A DNA stretch of 64,000 nt from Haloferax marisrubri (lineage in GTDB: Archaea > Halobacteriota > Halobacteria > Halobacteriales > Haloferacaceae). The DNA is taken from positions 11,829 through 75,828 of the forward strand of contig NZ_LOPW02000022.1 in assembly GCF_001469875.2 (NCBI RefSeq). The letters run 5' to 3'. Positions 25,959 to 34,726 of this stretch are shown in pieces; the stretch's first letter is position 1; every line of letters begins with the position of its first letter. The notes beneath the pieces are model-generated. The model did no database searches and was not told the DNA's origin. It was given only the letters and a program-made list of their open reading frames with translations. Both the position numbers and the translations under genes were made by a program.

Positions 25959-26426
25959 TCACCGTGAGTCGCGCTGACTCGAACGGGCCGCGATGCGCCA
26001 CGTGAACAGGCTCTCGGCGACGTAGTTCAGGAGCATCGACGCGCCGATAGCGAGGGGGAGTGGGATGAGTTCCCAGAGGTCGATACCGGCGACCGGAATC
26101 GACAGCGGCACCTCGCCGAGCGCCCGGACGACGAGCACCTGCACGAGCAGGCCGCCGCTCCGCACGAGGTTCGACTTCACGAAGCGCCGCACCTTCGCGG
26201 TGAGGAGGTCCGAGCCCGCGCCCGCGAACGTCCAGCGGTCGTTGATGACGAACATGATGATGATTGCGAGCTCCGCGCCGGCGAGCTTCGCGAGTTCGTT
26301 GGCGACGCCGAAAAAGACGATGAGGAGACTGCTCAGAGAGAGGTCGAACACCGCGCCGACCGCGCCCACGGAGGCGAACTTGCCGAAGCGGGTGCCGGAG
26401 ACGAGCGCCGAGAGCCGGTCAGTCAT
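25959..26426 (-). CDS. GtrA-family membrane protein
   Basis: A 155-residue protein with four membrane segments (about 18-38, 44-66, 88-108, 120-142) and the GtrA layout: FGKFASVGAVGAVFDLSLSSLL at the start and NYVAESLFTWR at the end. GtrA proteins are proposed flippases for polyprenyl-linked sugars. It overlaps the GT2 gene by 8 nt, a common pairing that supports a role in moving or attaching lipid-linked sugars. Confidence 0.88.
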   Translation of the reverse strand: MTDRLSALVSGTRFGKFASVGAVGAVFDLSLSSLLIVFFGVANELAKLAGAELAIIIMFVINDRWTFAGAGSDLLTAKVRRFVKSNLVRSGGLLVQVLVVRALGEVPLSIPVAGIDLWELIPLPLAIGASMLLNYVAESLFTWRIAARSSQRDSR

Positions 26427-27204
26427 CCGTGACCTCCGCCGAGAACTGCTCGACGAGGGTCCGCTCGTCGTTCCGAGCGTCGATGAGTTCGTGGAGGCGG
26501 TCCTCGCGAATCGTCCGGGCGCGGTGGCGCGACCGGAGCAGCCCGCGGGCCATCTTGAGCGTCGTATCGACCGGCGAGACCGTCGAGTTGGGCTGGTCCT
26601 CCCAGACGACCGGCACCTCGGCCACGCGGTGGCCGAACGCGCCCGAGACGGCGATGAGTTCGATGTCCCACGCGAACCCCGGCTCGTACAGGTGGGTCCG
26701 AACGTCGTTCCACGCCGCGGCGGTGATGGCCTTCGCGCCGCACTGGTAGTCGTACAGCGGGACTTCGGTCAGGTGGCGAGCCAGCCACGCGAAGCCGTCG
26801 CCGAGGTAGCGCCGGGCGACCGTCTGGTGGGAGGCGACGGTCGCGTTCGGGTGGCGGCGCGACCCCACGGCGAGGTCGGAGCCGTCGCGGACGGCGGCGA
26901 CGACGTCGGCCATCGACGCGGCCGGGGTGCTCCCGTCGGCGTCGGCGAACGCGAGGATGTCCGTGCGGAGCGACTCGAACCCGGCGGTGATGGCCGCGCC
27001 CTTGCCGCGGCGGGCGTCGACCGGGTTCACGTGGGCGACGGCGGGGAGGGCGTCGAGGGCGTCGAGCGTCTCGGGTCGCGGCGCGTCGAGTTCGACGCGG
27101 ACCACCTCGGGGTCCAGCGCCTCGACGAGGGCGTGGACGTAGGGGACCAGACGCTCTGGGTCGGGTCGATAGGCGGGGACCACCATCCCGACAGACTGCG
27201 ACAT
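26419..27204 (-). CDS. Family 2 glycosyltransferase (polyprenyl-phosphate sugar synthase-like)
   Basis: A 261-residue GT2 enzyme. The core motifs are MVVPAYRPD, VDARRGKGAAITAG (nucleotide-sugar binding) and FADADGS (DxD-type metal site), then a GSRRHPNATV block. It resembles dolichol-phosphate-sugar synthases. No C-terminal membrane segment is seen; the neighbouring GtrA protein may supply it. An in-frame TTG at 27222 is an alternative, but a CTTTTTACC box at 27227-27235 favours the ATG at 27204. Confidence 0.88.
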   Translation of the reverse strand: MSQSVGMVVPAYRPDPERLVPYVHALVEALDPEVVRVELDAPRPETLDALDALPAVAHVNPVDARRGKGAAITAGFESLRTDILAFADADGSTPAASMADVVAAVRDGSDLAVGSRRHPNATVASHQTVARRYLGDGFAWLARHLTEVPLYDYQCGAKAITAAAWNDVRTHLYEPGFAWDIELIAVSGAFGHRVAEVPVVWEDQPNSTVSPVDTTLKMARGLLRSRHRARTIREDRLHELIDARNDERTLVEQFSAEVTDD

Positions 27205-27299
27205 GCACGACCATTCACTCAATGGGGTAAAAAGCGAACCGCTCTGGGCGCACCGGCCATCACAAAACGTATTGCACCCGCGGCGCAGTCATCGGACAG

Positions 27300-29663
27300 A
27301 TGGAGTACGCCCTCGTGGTCCGGTGGTTGCTGCTGTTCGCGGCCCTCTGGGCGGTCGCCCTTCCCCTCTCGACCCGCCTGTTCCGACGCCTTCCCGGTCG
27401 CGGTGCCGGACTCGCCCTCCCCGTCTCGCTCGTCGCGTTGACCCTCCCGGCCTACTACGTCGGCCACCTCTCGTTCGGCCCCGTCGCCCTCGTCGCTGGC
27501 GTCGGGTCGCTCCTCGTCACGTCCGCGGTCGCGGGGCTCGACCTCGGTGCGCTCCGCCGCGGCGACCTCCGACTCGCGCCCGACCTCGACATCGACCGGC
27601 GCGCCGTCGCCGACGCGGCCGCGGTGTTCCTCGTCGCCTTCCTGTTCGCGGTCTCGCTCCGGGCGCTCGACCCGTCGGTCCACGCCGGCGGCGGCGAGAA
27701 GTTCCTCGACTTCGGCCTTCTCCAGTCGCTCGCTCGCGCGTCGGTCCTCCCGCCGGAGGACATGTGGTTCGCCGGCGAACCGGTCCGCTACTACTACGGC
27801 GGCCACCTCGTGTCGATTCTCCTCGCGCGGCTCACCGCCACCGACCCGTCGTTCGCCTACAACCTCGCGCTCGCCGGCTTCTTCGGGGTCCTCGTCACCG
27901 CGGCGTTCGAACTCGGACGCGGCGTCGCGGCCGCCGCGGGCGCGAACGGTCGAATCGCCGGCCTGCTCTCGGCGTTCTTCGTCGGCTTCGCCAGCAACCT
28001 CGTCACCGCGGGGCGGTTCGCCCTCGCCGCGCTCCCCGAGGGACTGCGCCGGCCCGTCGCGCAGGCTGTCGCCGAACGGTCGCAGTACACCGTCGAGCAG
28101 GTGCTCGCCGGGGCCTCGAACTTCTCGTACTGGAGCGCGAGCCGCGTGATTCCGGGCACCATCAACGAGTTCCCGCTTTTCGCGTGGCTCAACGGCGACC
28201 TCCACGCCCACATGATGGGCACGCCGTTTCTGCTCCTCGCGGCCGGCCTCGCCTTCGCGTACTTCCGGACGCCGGAGGAAGCGGTCGGGGAGCGCCGCCT
28301 CCTCGTCGCCGCGACGACGCTCGTCGGCGCGCTCCAAGTCGTCATCGACACGTGGAGCTTCCCCTCGGTGTTCGGCGTGCTGTTCCTCGGGATGGTTTTC
28401 GCACCCGCGCGCCCGTGGACGTTGTTTCCGGGCCGAGAGCGCGTTCGCTCGGCCGTCGGCGACAACCCAGTCGCCGGCGAACTCGCTCGTCTCGGTGGCA
28501 CGATTGCGGCCGTCGGCCTCGCCGGCGTCGTCGCGGCCGTCCTCGCCAGCCCGTTCCTCCTCGGCGCGGTCGCGGGCGGGGGAAGCGCCCGGACGGTCGA
28601 GATTCTCGCGCCCGACCAGCGAAGTGGGTTCGGCGTGCTGGCGCTCGTCCACGGGGCGTTCCTCGCGGCGTTCGCGGGCTACTACGTCCGTCGCCTCGGG
28701 GCGCAGGACGGGCTCGGCGGGCGCGAGTGGGCCGTGCTCCTCGGGAGCTTCGCGGCGCTGACCGTCGTCGCGGCCGTCCACTCGTTCGCCGCGCTCGCGC
28801 TCGTCGCCCCCCTCGTCGCCGTCGGCTGGGTGCTCCTCCGGTTCGCCGACGACCCGCGGTTCGAGACGGTGCTCGTCGTCGCCGGCGCGGGCCTCGTGAC
28901 GCTCGTCGAATTCGTCTACGTGAACGAGCAGGCCGGGCCCGGTCGGATGAACACGGTGTTCAAGACGTACATGCAGGTCTGGGTGCTCTGGGGGAGCGCG
29001 ATGGGGGCCGTGTTGGCCGGCTTCGTCGGCGACGCGGTCGCCGCGAGCGACGTGTCGCTTCCGAAGGTCGACCTCAGCGTCCGCGGGAGCGCGGTCAGCG
29101 CCGTCGGCGTCGCCTTCGTCGTCTTACTCGTCGCCTCCACCTCGGTGTACGGCGGACTGGCCGTCGCCGACCACGCGGACACCCCTCGACAGGAGGAGAC
29201 GCTGGACGCGACGGCCTTCGCGGAATGGTGGCACGGAGACGAGTCGGCCGCCATCACGTGGCTCGACGAGACCGTCGAGGGCAACCCGACGATGCTCACC
29301 GCGCCGGGGACGACGTGGTCCGCGACCGTGAGCGACGAGCGCGAGACCGTCATGTACGGCTGGCGCGGGAACCCCGAGTCGAGCTTGACGGGCGTGCCGA
29401 CGGTCGCCGGCTGGGCGCACGAGGTCGGCTACCGCGGCCCCGACGCGTACTACGACCGCGTGCGCGACGTGGACGCGATGTACGTCGGCAACGAGTCGAC
29501 GCGGGCGCGGCTCATCGAGCAGTACGACGTGCAGTACGTGTGGGTCGGACCGGGCGAGCGCGCTCGCTACGGGGAGATAGAGACGGACGTGGCGTGGCTG
29601 ACGCCGGTCCACCGGTCGGGGTCGGTCGTGGTCTACGAGGTAGAAGAAGCGAGACTACCTTAG
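27300..29663 (+). CDS. DUF2298 (YYY) membrane protein, GT-C-like
   Basis: A 787-residue protein with about 15-18 hydrophobic segments up to about residue 620, then a soluble C-terminal domain. The family hallmarks are present: the YYYGGHLVSILLARLT block, split around the YYYGGH motif, and NEFPLFAWLNGDLHAHMM with its acidic and His residues. Such Chlor_Arch_YYY proteins resemble GT-C glycosyltransferases that use lipid-linked sugars. It is divergent from the GT2-GtrA pair, so the three may make or attach a surface glycan. It ends 4 nt into the convergent gene. Confidence 0.87.
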   Translation: MEYALVVRWLLLFAALWAVALPLSTRLFRRLPGRGAGLALPVSLVALTLPAYYVGHLSFGPVALVAGVGSLLVTSAVAGLDLGALRRGDLRLAPDLDIDRRAVADAAAVFLVAFLFAVSLRALDPSVHAGGGEKFLDFGLLQSLARASVLPPEDMWFAGEPVRYYYGGHLVSILLARLTATDPSFAYNLALAGFFGVLVTAAFELGRGVAAAAGANGRIAGLLSAFFVGFASNLVTAGRFALAALPEGLRRPVAQAVAERSQYTVEQVLAGASNFSYWSASRVIPGTINEFPLFAWLNGDLHAHMMGTPFLLLAAGLAFAYFRTPEEAVGERRLLVAATTLVGALQVVIDTWSFPSVFGVLFLGMVFAPARPWTLFPGRERVRSAVGDNPVAGELARLGGTIAAVGLAGVVAAVLASPFLLGAVAGGGSARTVEILAPDQRSGFGVLALVHGAFLAAFAGYYVRRLGAQDGLGGREWAVLLGSFAALTVVAAVHSFAALALVAPLVAVGWVLLRFADDPRFETVLVVAGAGLVTLVEFVYVNEQAGPGRMNTVFKTYMQVWVLWGSAMGAVLAGFVGDAVAASDVSLPKVDLSVRGSAVSAVGVAFVVLLVASTSVYGGLAVADHADTPRQEETLDATAFAEWWHGDESAAITWLDETVEGNPTMLTAPGTTWSATVSDERETVMYGWRGNPESSLTGVPTVAGWAHEVGYRGPDAYYDRVRDVDAMYVGNESTRARLIEQYDVQYVWVGPGERARYGEIETDVAWLTPVHRSGSVVVYEVEEARLP

Positions 29664-29920
29664 GCCGCGCCGCGCTCGCGAACGACCTCGACGGCCTCGG
29701 CGTCGACGCCCTCGGTGTCGAGCCAGTGCGGGACGAACTCGCGCTTTTCGAACGCCTCGCGCTCGTCTTCGGTGCCGACGGTGCACCACAGCTGGACGCG
29801 GTCGGGGCCGTGCCAGTCGCCCTGTCGGTCGACGGAAAACAGGACGTACTCCTCGCCGTCGTACTCGATGACGCCGTCGCGGCGGACGCCGGGGTCGCCG
29901 TGGATGATGAGCTTCTTCAT
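29660..29920 (-). CDS. Small conserved haloarchaeal protein (HAH_0734 family)
   Basis: An 86-residue soluble protein starting MKKLIIHGDPGVRRDGVIEY and containing GDWHGPDRVQLWCTVGTEDERE, read as two blocks. It fits the haloarchaeal HAH_0734 group from memory. Trp/His-rich and acidic, with no catalytic motif that I recognise. It lies tail to tail with the DUF2298 gene. Confidence 0.78.
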   Translation of the reverse strand: MKKLIIHGDPGVRRDGVIEYDGEEYVLFSVDRQGDWHGPDRVQLWCTVGTEDEREAFEKREFVPHWLDTEGVDAEAVEVVRERGAA

Positions 29921-30078
29921 GTGCCGGGATTGGCACAGTCACCGCTTAACCGCTTCGGCTTCGGGCGTGCGGCGCGCGGCGGGGGAACCGCGGGCGGTGC
30001 AGTCACCGTGGCCTGCCCACACGTGACACGGAGAACGCCCGGTCACGGCGGGTTCAGGGGCCGCGTCGAACCAAACGG

Positions 30079-30086
30079 GTTTTAAC
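30079..30086 (+). promoter_or_regulatory. Promoter of the rpl44e operon
   Basis: GTTTTAAC about 40 nt upstream of the rpl44e ATG, preceded by an A-rich BRE-like CCAAACGG. It should drive rpl44e-rps27e-eif2a-nop10 and perhaps the PAC2 gene, with a short leader of about 12 nt. Confidence 0.55.
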
Positions 30087-30121
30087 GGGCCACACCAAAA
30101 CCCACCACAAGGTCGATATCT

Positions 30122-30403
30122 ATGCAGATGCCACGCCGTTTCAACACGTACTGCCCGAACTGCAAGGGTCACCACGAGCACGAAGTGGAGAAGGTCCGGA
30201 AGGGACGCCCGACCGGCATGAAGTGGAACGCCCGTCAGACGCGACGAGGCAAGGCCACCATCGGTAACGCCGGCAAGTTCTCCAAGGTGCCCGGTGGCGA
30301 CAAGCCGACGAAGAAGACCCACCTGAAGTACATCTGCTCCGACTGTGGCAAGGCCCACATGCGCGAGGGCTGGCGCGCCGGTCGCCTGGAGTTCCAGGAG
30401 TAA
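30122..30403 (+). CDS. rpl44e: Ribosomal protein eL42 (L44e)
   Basis: A 93-residue large-subunit protein near the E site. Two CxxC pairs form the zinc site: CPNC near residue 11 and CSDC near residue 72. The basic central loop ([18 protein letters not shown], in parts) is typical. First gene of a five-gene translation operon; the next gene begins 3 nt after its stop codon. Confidence 0.97.
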   Translation: MQMPRRFNTYCPNCKGHHEHEVEKVRKGRPTGMKWNARQTRRGKATIGNAGKFSKVPGGDKPTKKTHLKYICSDCGKAHMREGWRAGRLEFQE

Positions 30404-30406
30404 ATC

Positions 30407-30601
30407 ATGGCAGGAAACTTCTACAAGGTCGCGTGCAGCGACTGCGAGAACGAACAGGTCGTCTTCGGAAAGGCCTCCTCGGTCGTCAACTGCGCCGTCT
30501 GCGGAACGACCCTCGCCACGCCGACCGGCGGCAACGCCGAGTTCCACGGCGAGGTCGTCGAGACGGTCGAGCGTCGCGACAGCGACGAACTTGAGGCGTA
30601 A
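30407..30601 (+). CDS. rps27e: Ribosomal protein eS27 (S27e)
   Basis: A 64-residue small-subunit zinc-ribbon protein. The four ligands are in CSDC and CAVC. The length is usual for archaea. A GGAG at the end of rpl44e, about 8 nt before the ATG, can serve as Shine-Dalgarno site. Confidence 0.96.
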   Translation: MAGNFYKVACSDCENEQVVFGKASSVVNCAVCGTTLATPTGGNAEFHGEVVETVERRDSDELEA

Positions 30602-30619
30602 CTCCCTGGAGGACCTCGT

Positions 30620-31420
30620 ATGAAGTACAGCGGATGGCCTGACCCCGGCGAACTCGTCGTCGGAAAGGTAGACGACATCGCGGACTTCGGCGTCTTCGTC
30701 GACCTCGAAGAGTACGAAGACAAACGCGGCCTCTGCCACATCAGCGAGGTCGCCAGCGGATGGATCAAGAACGTTCGCGACCACGTCCGCGAGGGACAGA
30801 CAGTCGTCGCTAAAGTGCTCGAGGTCAACGAGAGCTCTCAGCAGATCGACCTCTCGATCAAGGACGTCAACGAGCACCAGCGCAAAGAGAAGATTCAGGA
30901 GTGGAAAAACGAGCAGAAGGCCGACAAGTGGATGGCGCTGGCGTTCGGCGAGGACATCGCCGACGACCGCTACCAGTCCATCGCTAACGCCCTGCTCGCC
31001 GAGTTCGAATCGCTCTACGACGGCTTCGAGCAGGCCGCGATTCACGGTCTCGAAGCGCTCGAAGACGTCGAACTCGACGACGACGAACTCGATGCCATCG
31101 TCGACACCGCGCGTCAGAACGTGTCGGTGCCGTACGTCAACGTCACCGGCTACGTCGACCTGCGCTCGCCCGCGGGCGACGGCGTCGACGACGTAAAGGA
31201 GGCCCTGAAGGCCGCCGAAGGCGACGGCGAAATCGGCGACGAAATCGAACTGTCGGTCACGTACGTCGGCGCGCCCGAGTACCGCGTCAAGGTCAAAGCG
31301 CCCGACTACAAGACCGCCGAGACGGAGCTCGAATCGAGCGTCGCTCGGGCCCGCGAGGTCATCGAGGCCGCGGGCGGAACCGCGGAGTACCACCGCGAAC
31401 GCAGCGGCGACGAAGAGTAA
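30620..31420 (+). CDS. eif2a: Translation initiation factor 2 subunit alpha
   Basis: A 266-residue aIF2-alpha, part of the factor that brings initiator tRNA-Met to the ribosome. The N-terminal S1 domain (about residues 8-80) shows [21 protein letters not shown] and the [13 protein letters not shown] block. A helical domain and a C-terminal alpha/beta domain with [22 protein letters not shown] follow, read in parts. A GGAGG Shine-Dalgarno site (30608-30612) lies 7 nt before the ATG. Confidence 0.97.
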   Translation: MKYSGWPDPGELVVGKVDDIADFGVFVDLEEYEDKRGLCHISEVASGWIKNVRDHVREGQTVVAKVLEVNESSQQIDLSIKDVNEHQRKEKIQEWKNEQKADKWMALAFGEDIADDRYQSIANALLAEFESLYDGFEQAAIHGLEALEDVELDDDELDAIVDTARQNVSVPYVNVTGYVDLRSPAGDGVDDVKEALKAAEGDGEIGDEIELSVTYVGAPEYRVKVKAPDYKTAETELESSVARAREVIEAAGGTAEYHRERSGDEE

Positions 31421-31424
31421 TCGC

Positions 31425-31616
31425 ATGAAATCTGACATCCGGGTGTGCAGCGCGTGGCGCGACCGCCACGACCGCCCGGTGTACTCACTTTCTGAGACCT
31501 GTCCGGAGTGCGGCGCACCCACCGAGAACAGCGCGCCCGCCCCGTACAATCCCGAAGACCCCTACGGCGAGTACCGCCGCGCGCGGAAGCGCCGGCTCGC
31601 CGAGGAGTCGGAGTAG
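31425..31616 (+). CDS. nop10: H/ACA RNP protein Nop10
   Basis: A 63-residue Nop10, a core part of the H/ACA guide complex for tRNA/rRNA pseudouridylation. It has the archaeal layout: MKSDIRVCSAWRDRHDRPVYSL, a TCPECGAPT zinc ribbon and NPEDPYGEYRRARKRR at the C terminus. One ribbon ligand pair is N-terminal (a single CS here) and the other is CPEC. Its 4-nt spacing from eif2a is conserved in archaea. Confidence 0.95.
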   Translation: MKSDIRVCSAWRDRHDRPVYSLSETCPECGAPTENSAPAPYNPEDPYGEYRRARKRRLAEESE

Positions 31617-31673
31617 CCGTCTGCGTCTTCGGCTACCGACGCTCTCTTAACCGGCGCGGCCGCCACTACGTGC

Positions 31674-32441
31674 ATGGACGACATCGAAATCGAGGCTGTC
31701 GAGGAGGTCGACCTCACCGACCCGGTCCTCATCGAGGGGCTGCCGGGCGTCGGGAACGTCGGCAAACTCGCCGTCGAGCACCTGCTGGAGGAGTTCGAGG
31801 AGGCCACGCTGGTCCGCCGCGTCTACGCCGACGTGTTCCCGCCGCAGGTGAGCATCGACGAGGGCGTCGCCGAGTTGACCCACGCCGCGATTCACGCCGT
31901 CGAGACGCCCGGTGAGGGGCCGGACCTGCTCTTGCTGACGGGCGACCATCAGGCGCAGTCCAACGAGGGCCACTACCACCTCACCGACGCCTTCCTCGAC
32001 ATCGCCGAGGAGTTCGGCGTCGAGCGACTGTTCGCGCTGGGCGGCGTCCCGACCGGCGAACTCGTCGACGAACCATCCGTCCTCGGGGCCGTCGCCGACG
32101 AATCGCGCCTCGACGAACTCGAAGAAGCGGGCGTCGAGTTCCGCGAAGACGAACCCGCCGGCGGCGTCGTCGGTGTCTCGGGACTGCTTCTCGGCCTCGG
32201 CGCTCGCCGCGGCCTCGACGCGACGTGCCTGATGGGCGAGACGAGCGGCTACCTCGTCGACCCCCAGAGCGCGCAGGTCGTCATCGAAGTCCTGCAGGAC
32301 CTCCTCGAGTTCAGCGTCGACTTCGAGTCGCTCGAAGAGCGCGCGGAGGAGATGAAGGAAGTCGCCGCGAAGATTCAGGAGATGCAACAGCAACAGCAGG
32401 GAACCATCGCCAGCGACGACGACCTCCGGTACATCGGCTGA
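31674..32441 (+). CDS. PAC2-family protein (proteasome assembly chaperone-like)
   Basis: A 255-residue protein with the PAC2 fold: LIEGLPGVGNVGKLAVEHL at the N terminus, ADVFPPQVSIDEG, and the YHLTDAFLDIAEEFGVERLFALGGVPTGE core, read in parts. Archaeal PAC2 homologues are annotated as proteasome assembly chaperones by similarity. The C terminus is a coiled coil rich in Glu and Gln (about 205-245). It lies 57 nt after nop10 on the same strand, so it is probably in the same operon. Confidence 0.88.
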   Translation: MDDIEIEAVEEVDLTDPVLIEGLPGVGNVGKLAVEHLLEEFEEATLVRRVYADVFPPQVSIDEGVAELTHAAIHAVETPGEGPDLLLLTGDHQAQSNEGHYHLTDAFLDIAEEFGVERLFALGGVPTGELVDEPSVLGAVADESRLDELEEAGVEFREDEPAGGVVGVSGLLLGLGARRGLDATCLMGETSGYLVDPQSAQVVIEVLQDLLEFSVDFESLEERAEEMKEVAAKIQEMQQQQQGTIASDDDLRYIG

Positions 32442-32486
32442 GGCCGCTCCGGCCGTCACGGACCGTCTCGTTTTCAGCCCGGGCGT

Positions 32487-33386
32487 TCAGGCTTCGATGA
32501 TGTCGTCGTCTGCGAACTCCGGGACGACGACTTCGCCGTCGAGCGACTGCACCGCGCGGCCGCCGACGCGTATCTCCGCGCCGACTCGCACGCGGACGGT
32601 GCCCGGCCGGTCCACGAAGTGACCCTGTTCGAAGCGGAGTTCGTCCGGCATGGAGTCGAACGCGCCGACCTGTCGGAGGTACGCGCCGCAGGCACCCGCG
32701 GCGGTGCCGGTCGCGGGGTCCTCGGAGATGCCGATACCGGGCGCGAAACACCGCGCATGGAGCGTGGAATCGCCGTCGATGGCGTCGAAGGTGAAGGCGT
32801 AGACGCCCGCGGCGTCGTGTTCGGCGGCGAGGTCGGCGATGGCGGCGTCGTCCGGGTCGGCACCCGAGAGGTGTTCGAGGAAGTTGACCGGGACGACGAG
32901 GAAGGGAAGCCCCGTGGAGGCGACCGCGACGGGGAGGTCCGCGCCCACGTCGCGGAGCGCGGCGTCGTCGACGCCGAGCGCCGCCGCGAGGCGGTCGTAG
33001 TCGACTTCGAGCGGGCGCACCGTCGGCGCGTCCTGCGTCATCCACACCTCGCCGAGGTCGCCGATTTCGATGTCGAGGGTGCCGACGTTCGTCTCCAGCG
33101 TGTGCGTGCCCGGTTCGAGTTCGCTCTCGGCCGCGAGGTGGGCGTGAGCCGCGATAGTCGCGTGCCCGCAGAGGTCGACTTCCTGTTGCGGCGTGAAATA
33201 GCGGATACGGCGGTCTGCGGCGGCCGACGAGCAGACGAACGCCGTCTCGCTCGCGCCGAGTTCGGCGGCGACGGCGCGCATCTGCTCCGCGTCGAGGCCG
33301 TCGGCGTCGGGGACGACGCCGGCCGCGTTTCCGGACAGCGGTTCGGTCGTGAAAGCGTCGACGAGGAGGGCGCGTCGGCTATCCAT
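32487..33386 (-). CDS. PhzF-family isomerase/epimerase-like protein
   Basis: A 299-residue protein with the two-domain PhzF fold. The active-site Glu47 lies in LGASETAFV, and the family blocks EPLSGNAAGVV, YFTPQQEVDLCGHATIAA and EDPATGTAAGACGAYL are present. The substrate is unknown; PhzF proteins outside phenazine clusters are mostly uncharacterised. The ATG at 33386 is preferred over a frame start at 33416, since the conserved RRALLVDAFT follows it directly. Confidence 0.88.
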   Translation of the reverse strand: MDSRRALLVDAFTTEPLSGNAAGVVPDADGLDAEQMRAVAAELGASETAFVCSSAAADRRIRYFTPQQEVDLCGHATIAAHAHLAAESELEPGTHTLETNVGTLDIEIGDLGEVWMTQDAPTVRPLEVDYDRLAAALGVDDAALRDVGADLPVAVASTGLPFLVVPVNFLEHLSGADPDDAAIADLAAEHDAAGVYAFTFDAIDGDSTLHARCFAPGIGISEDPATGTAAGACGAYLRQVGAFDSMPDELRFEQGHFVDRPGTVRVRVGAEIRVGGRAVQSLDGEVVVPEFADDDIIEA

Positions 33387-33493
33387 GGAAAGGCGCACTA
33401 CACGGCGATGTATCAAACCAGCGGGTCGGCGGCCGGATTAGGCGAGAAGTTGGAGAGAAGGAGACGAGCGCGGGTCGGTCGATAGCGGCCGAT

Positions 33494-33664
33494 TCACGCG
33501 CGGGTCCACCGGACGCGGCCGCTCGTTTGAGCTGCGCCGTCGCCCTGCATCACTTCGCGCATGTTCATACAGGCTGGACACCCGACGACCTCGTCCATGT
33601 CGTTGCCGAAGACGCGGACGAAGTCTCGGGAGACGAACTCACCACAGTTACCACACGTGTGCAT
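33494..33664 (-). CDS. 56-residue zinc-ribbon protein, conserved haloarchaeal
   Basis: The product starts MHTCGNCGEFVSRDFVRVFG and has CGNC and CPAC pairs, 24 residues apart, forming one zinc ribbon, then MNMREVMQGDG and a short tail. This matches the small haloarchaeal zinc-finger type listed as DUF7563 from memory. It is too short for usual gene callers but has a typical codon pattern and a clean start and stop. Its function is unknown; single-ribbon micro-proteins often act in regulation. Confidence 0.82.
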   Translation of the reverse strand: MHTCGNCGEFVSRDFVRVFGNDMDEVVGCPACMNMREVMQGDGAAQTSGRVRWTRA

Positions 33665-33874
33665 TCTGTTTCACCTACAAATCCGCATACTCCGGCACTC
33701 GACATAACTATGACCCTTGTTAACATGCGTTAGTGTCCGCCTGAACGACGGGTTTTCCGGTTAGTCGTCGCATAACGTCGGTTCGAGCGGTTTTGACACG
33801 CCGACACACGGGCGGGGCGAGTCGTACAGATTAAAGGGCGTCAGGCGCGGCAGTACGCACGGTGAACGGAAGAT

Positions 33875-34588
33875 ATGGGCGACCTCCCCGACGAGTTTAA
33901 CTGTACTATCACGAACTGGGAGTACATCTACGGCCTCTGCCGCGACGTTTCGGACGAGGTCAAGACATCCGAGTTCGAACCCGACGTCATCGTCGCGTTG
34001 GCCCGCGGCGGCTGGTTCGCGGGCCGGTGTATCTGTGACTTCCTCGGGCTGGACGACCTGACGAGCCTGAAGATGGAACACTACGTCGGGACGGCCCAGA
34101 AATCGAACGAGCCGGAGGTCCGCTACCCGATGCCGGAAGGCAGCGTCGAGGGCAAGGACGTGCTCATCATCGACGACATCGCCGACACCGGCGGCTCCAT
34201 CAAGCGCGCACACGAGTACGTCAACGAGCGCAACGCGGGCGAGGTCCGGACCGCGACGCTCCAACTCCTCCAGACCAGCGAGTTCGAACCCGACTACGTC
34301 GGCGAGCGCCTCGAAGAGTGGGCGTGGGTCGTCTACCCGTGGAACTTCATCGAGGACATGATAGACCTCACCTCGGGCGTCATGGCGAAAGCCGACGACG
34401 ACACCTTCGAACTCGAAGACATCCGCCACTACCTCGCGGAGTTCCACGACGTGGACCGCATCGAGATGGAAATCGCCCAACCCGACCGGATGCCGGAAGT
34501 CATGTCCGAGATGGAGCGCCGCGGCTACGTCGAGTCCACCGGCGACGGCGCGTGGCGACTCCTCGAAAACGACGGCGTCGGGGCCTGA
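33875..34588 (+). CDS. Phosphoribosyltransferase family protein
   Basis: A 237-residue protein. The PRPP-binding motif VLIIDDIADTGGSI is perfect, preceded by VIVALARGGWFAGRCICDFLGL, read in parts, with the N-terminal substrate hood. A C-terminal extension of about 70 residues (EDIRHYLAEFHDVDR, then a helix-turn-helix-like MPEVMSEMERRGYVES) suggests a small winged-helix domain. This may be a purine or xanthine PRTase; the base is not predictable. A GGTGA Shine-Dalgarno site (33861-33865) lies 9 nt before the ATG, and an ATTAAAG box near 33830 may be the promoter. Confidence 0.87.
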   Translation: MGDLPDEFNCTITNWEYIYGLCRDVSDEVKTSEFEPDVIVALARGGWFAGRCICDFLGLDDLTSLKMEHYVGTAQKSNEPEVRYPMPEGSVEGKDVLIIDDIADTGGSIKRAHEYVNERNAGEVRTATLQLLQTSEFEPDYVGERLEEWAWVVYPWNFIEDMIDLTSGVMAKADDDTFELEDIRHYLAEFHDVDRIEMEIAQPDRMPEVMSEMERRGYVESTGDGAWRLLENDGVGA

Positions 34589-34726
34589 ACGCGGCTCTTT
34601 CGGTCCGCTTCGACGGTCTTCGGTTTCTTCTGCTTCGTTCGGCGCGCTCCGACCGCCTGAGTCCGACCACCGCCCGGACTCGCCCGAAGCGAAACGTTCG
34701 TTTGCGTGACGCGCTTCGGCACGCGC

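Noticed and set aside
27203-30085. Open frame of 960 codons on the + strand
   Set aside because: It is a shifted frame of the DUF2298 gene with Arg/Pro-rich product; the 787-residue membrane protein is the real gene.
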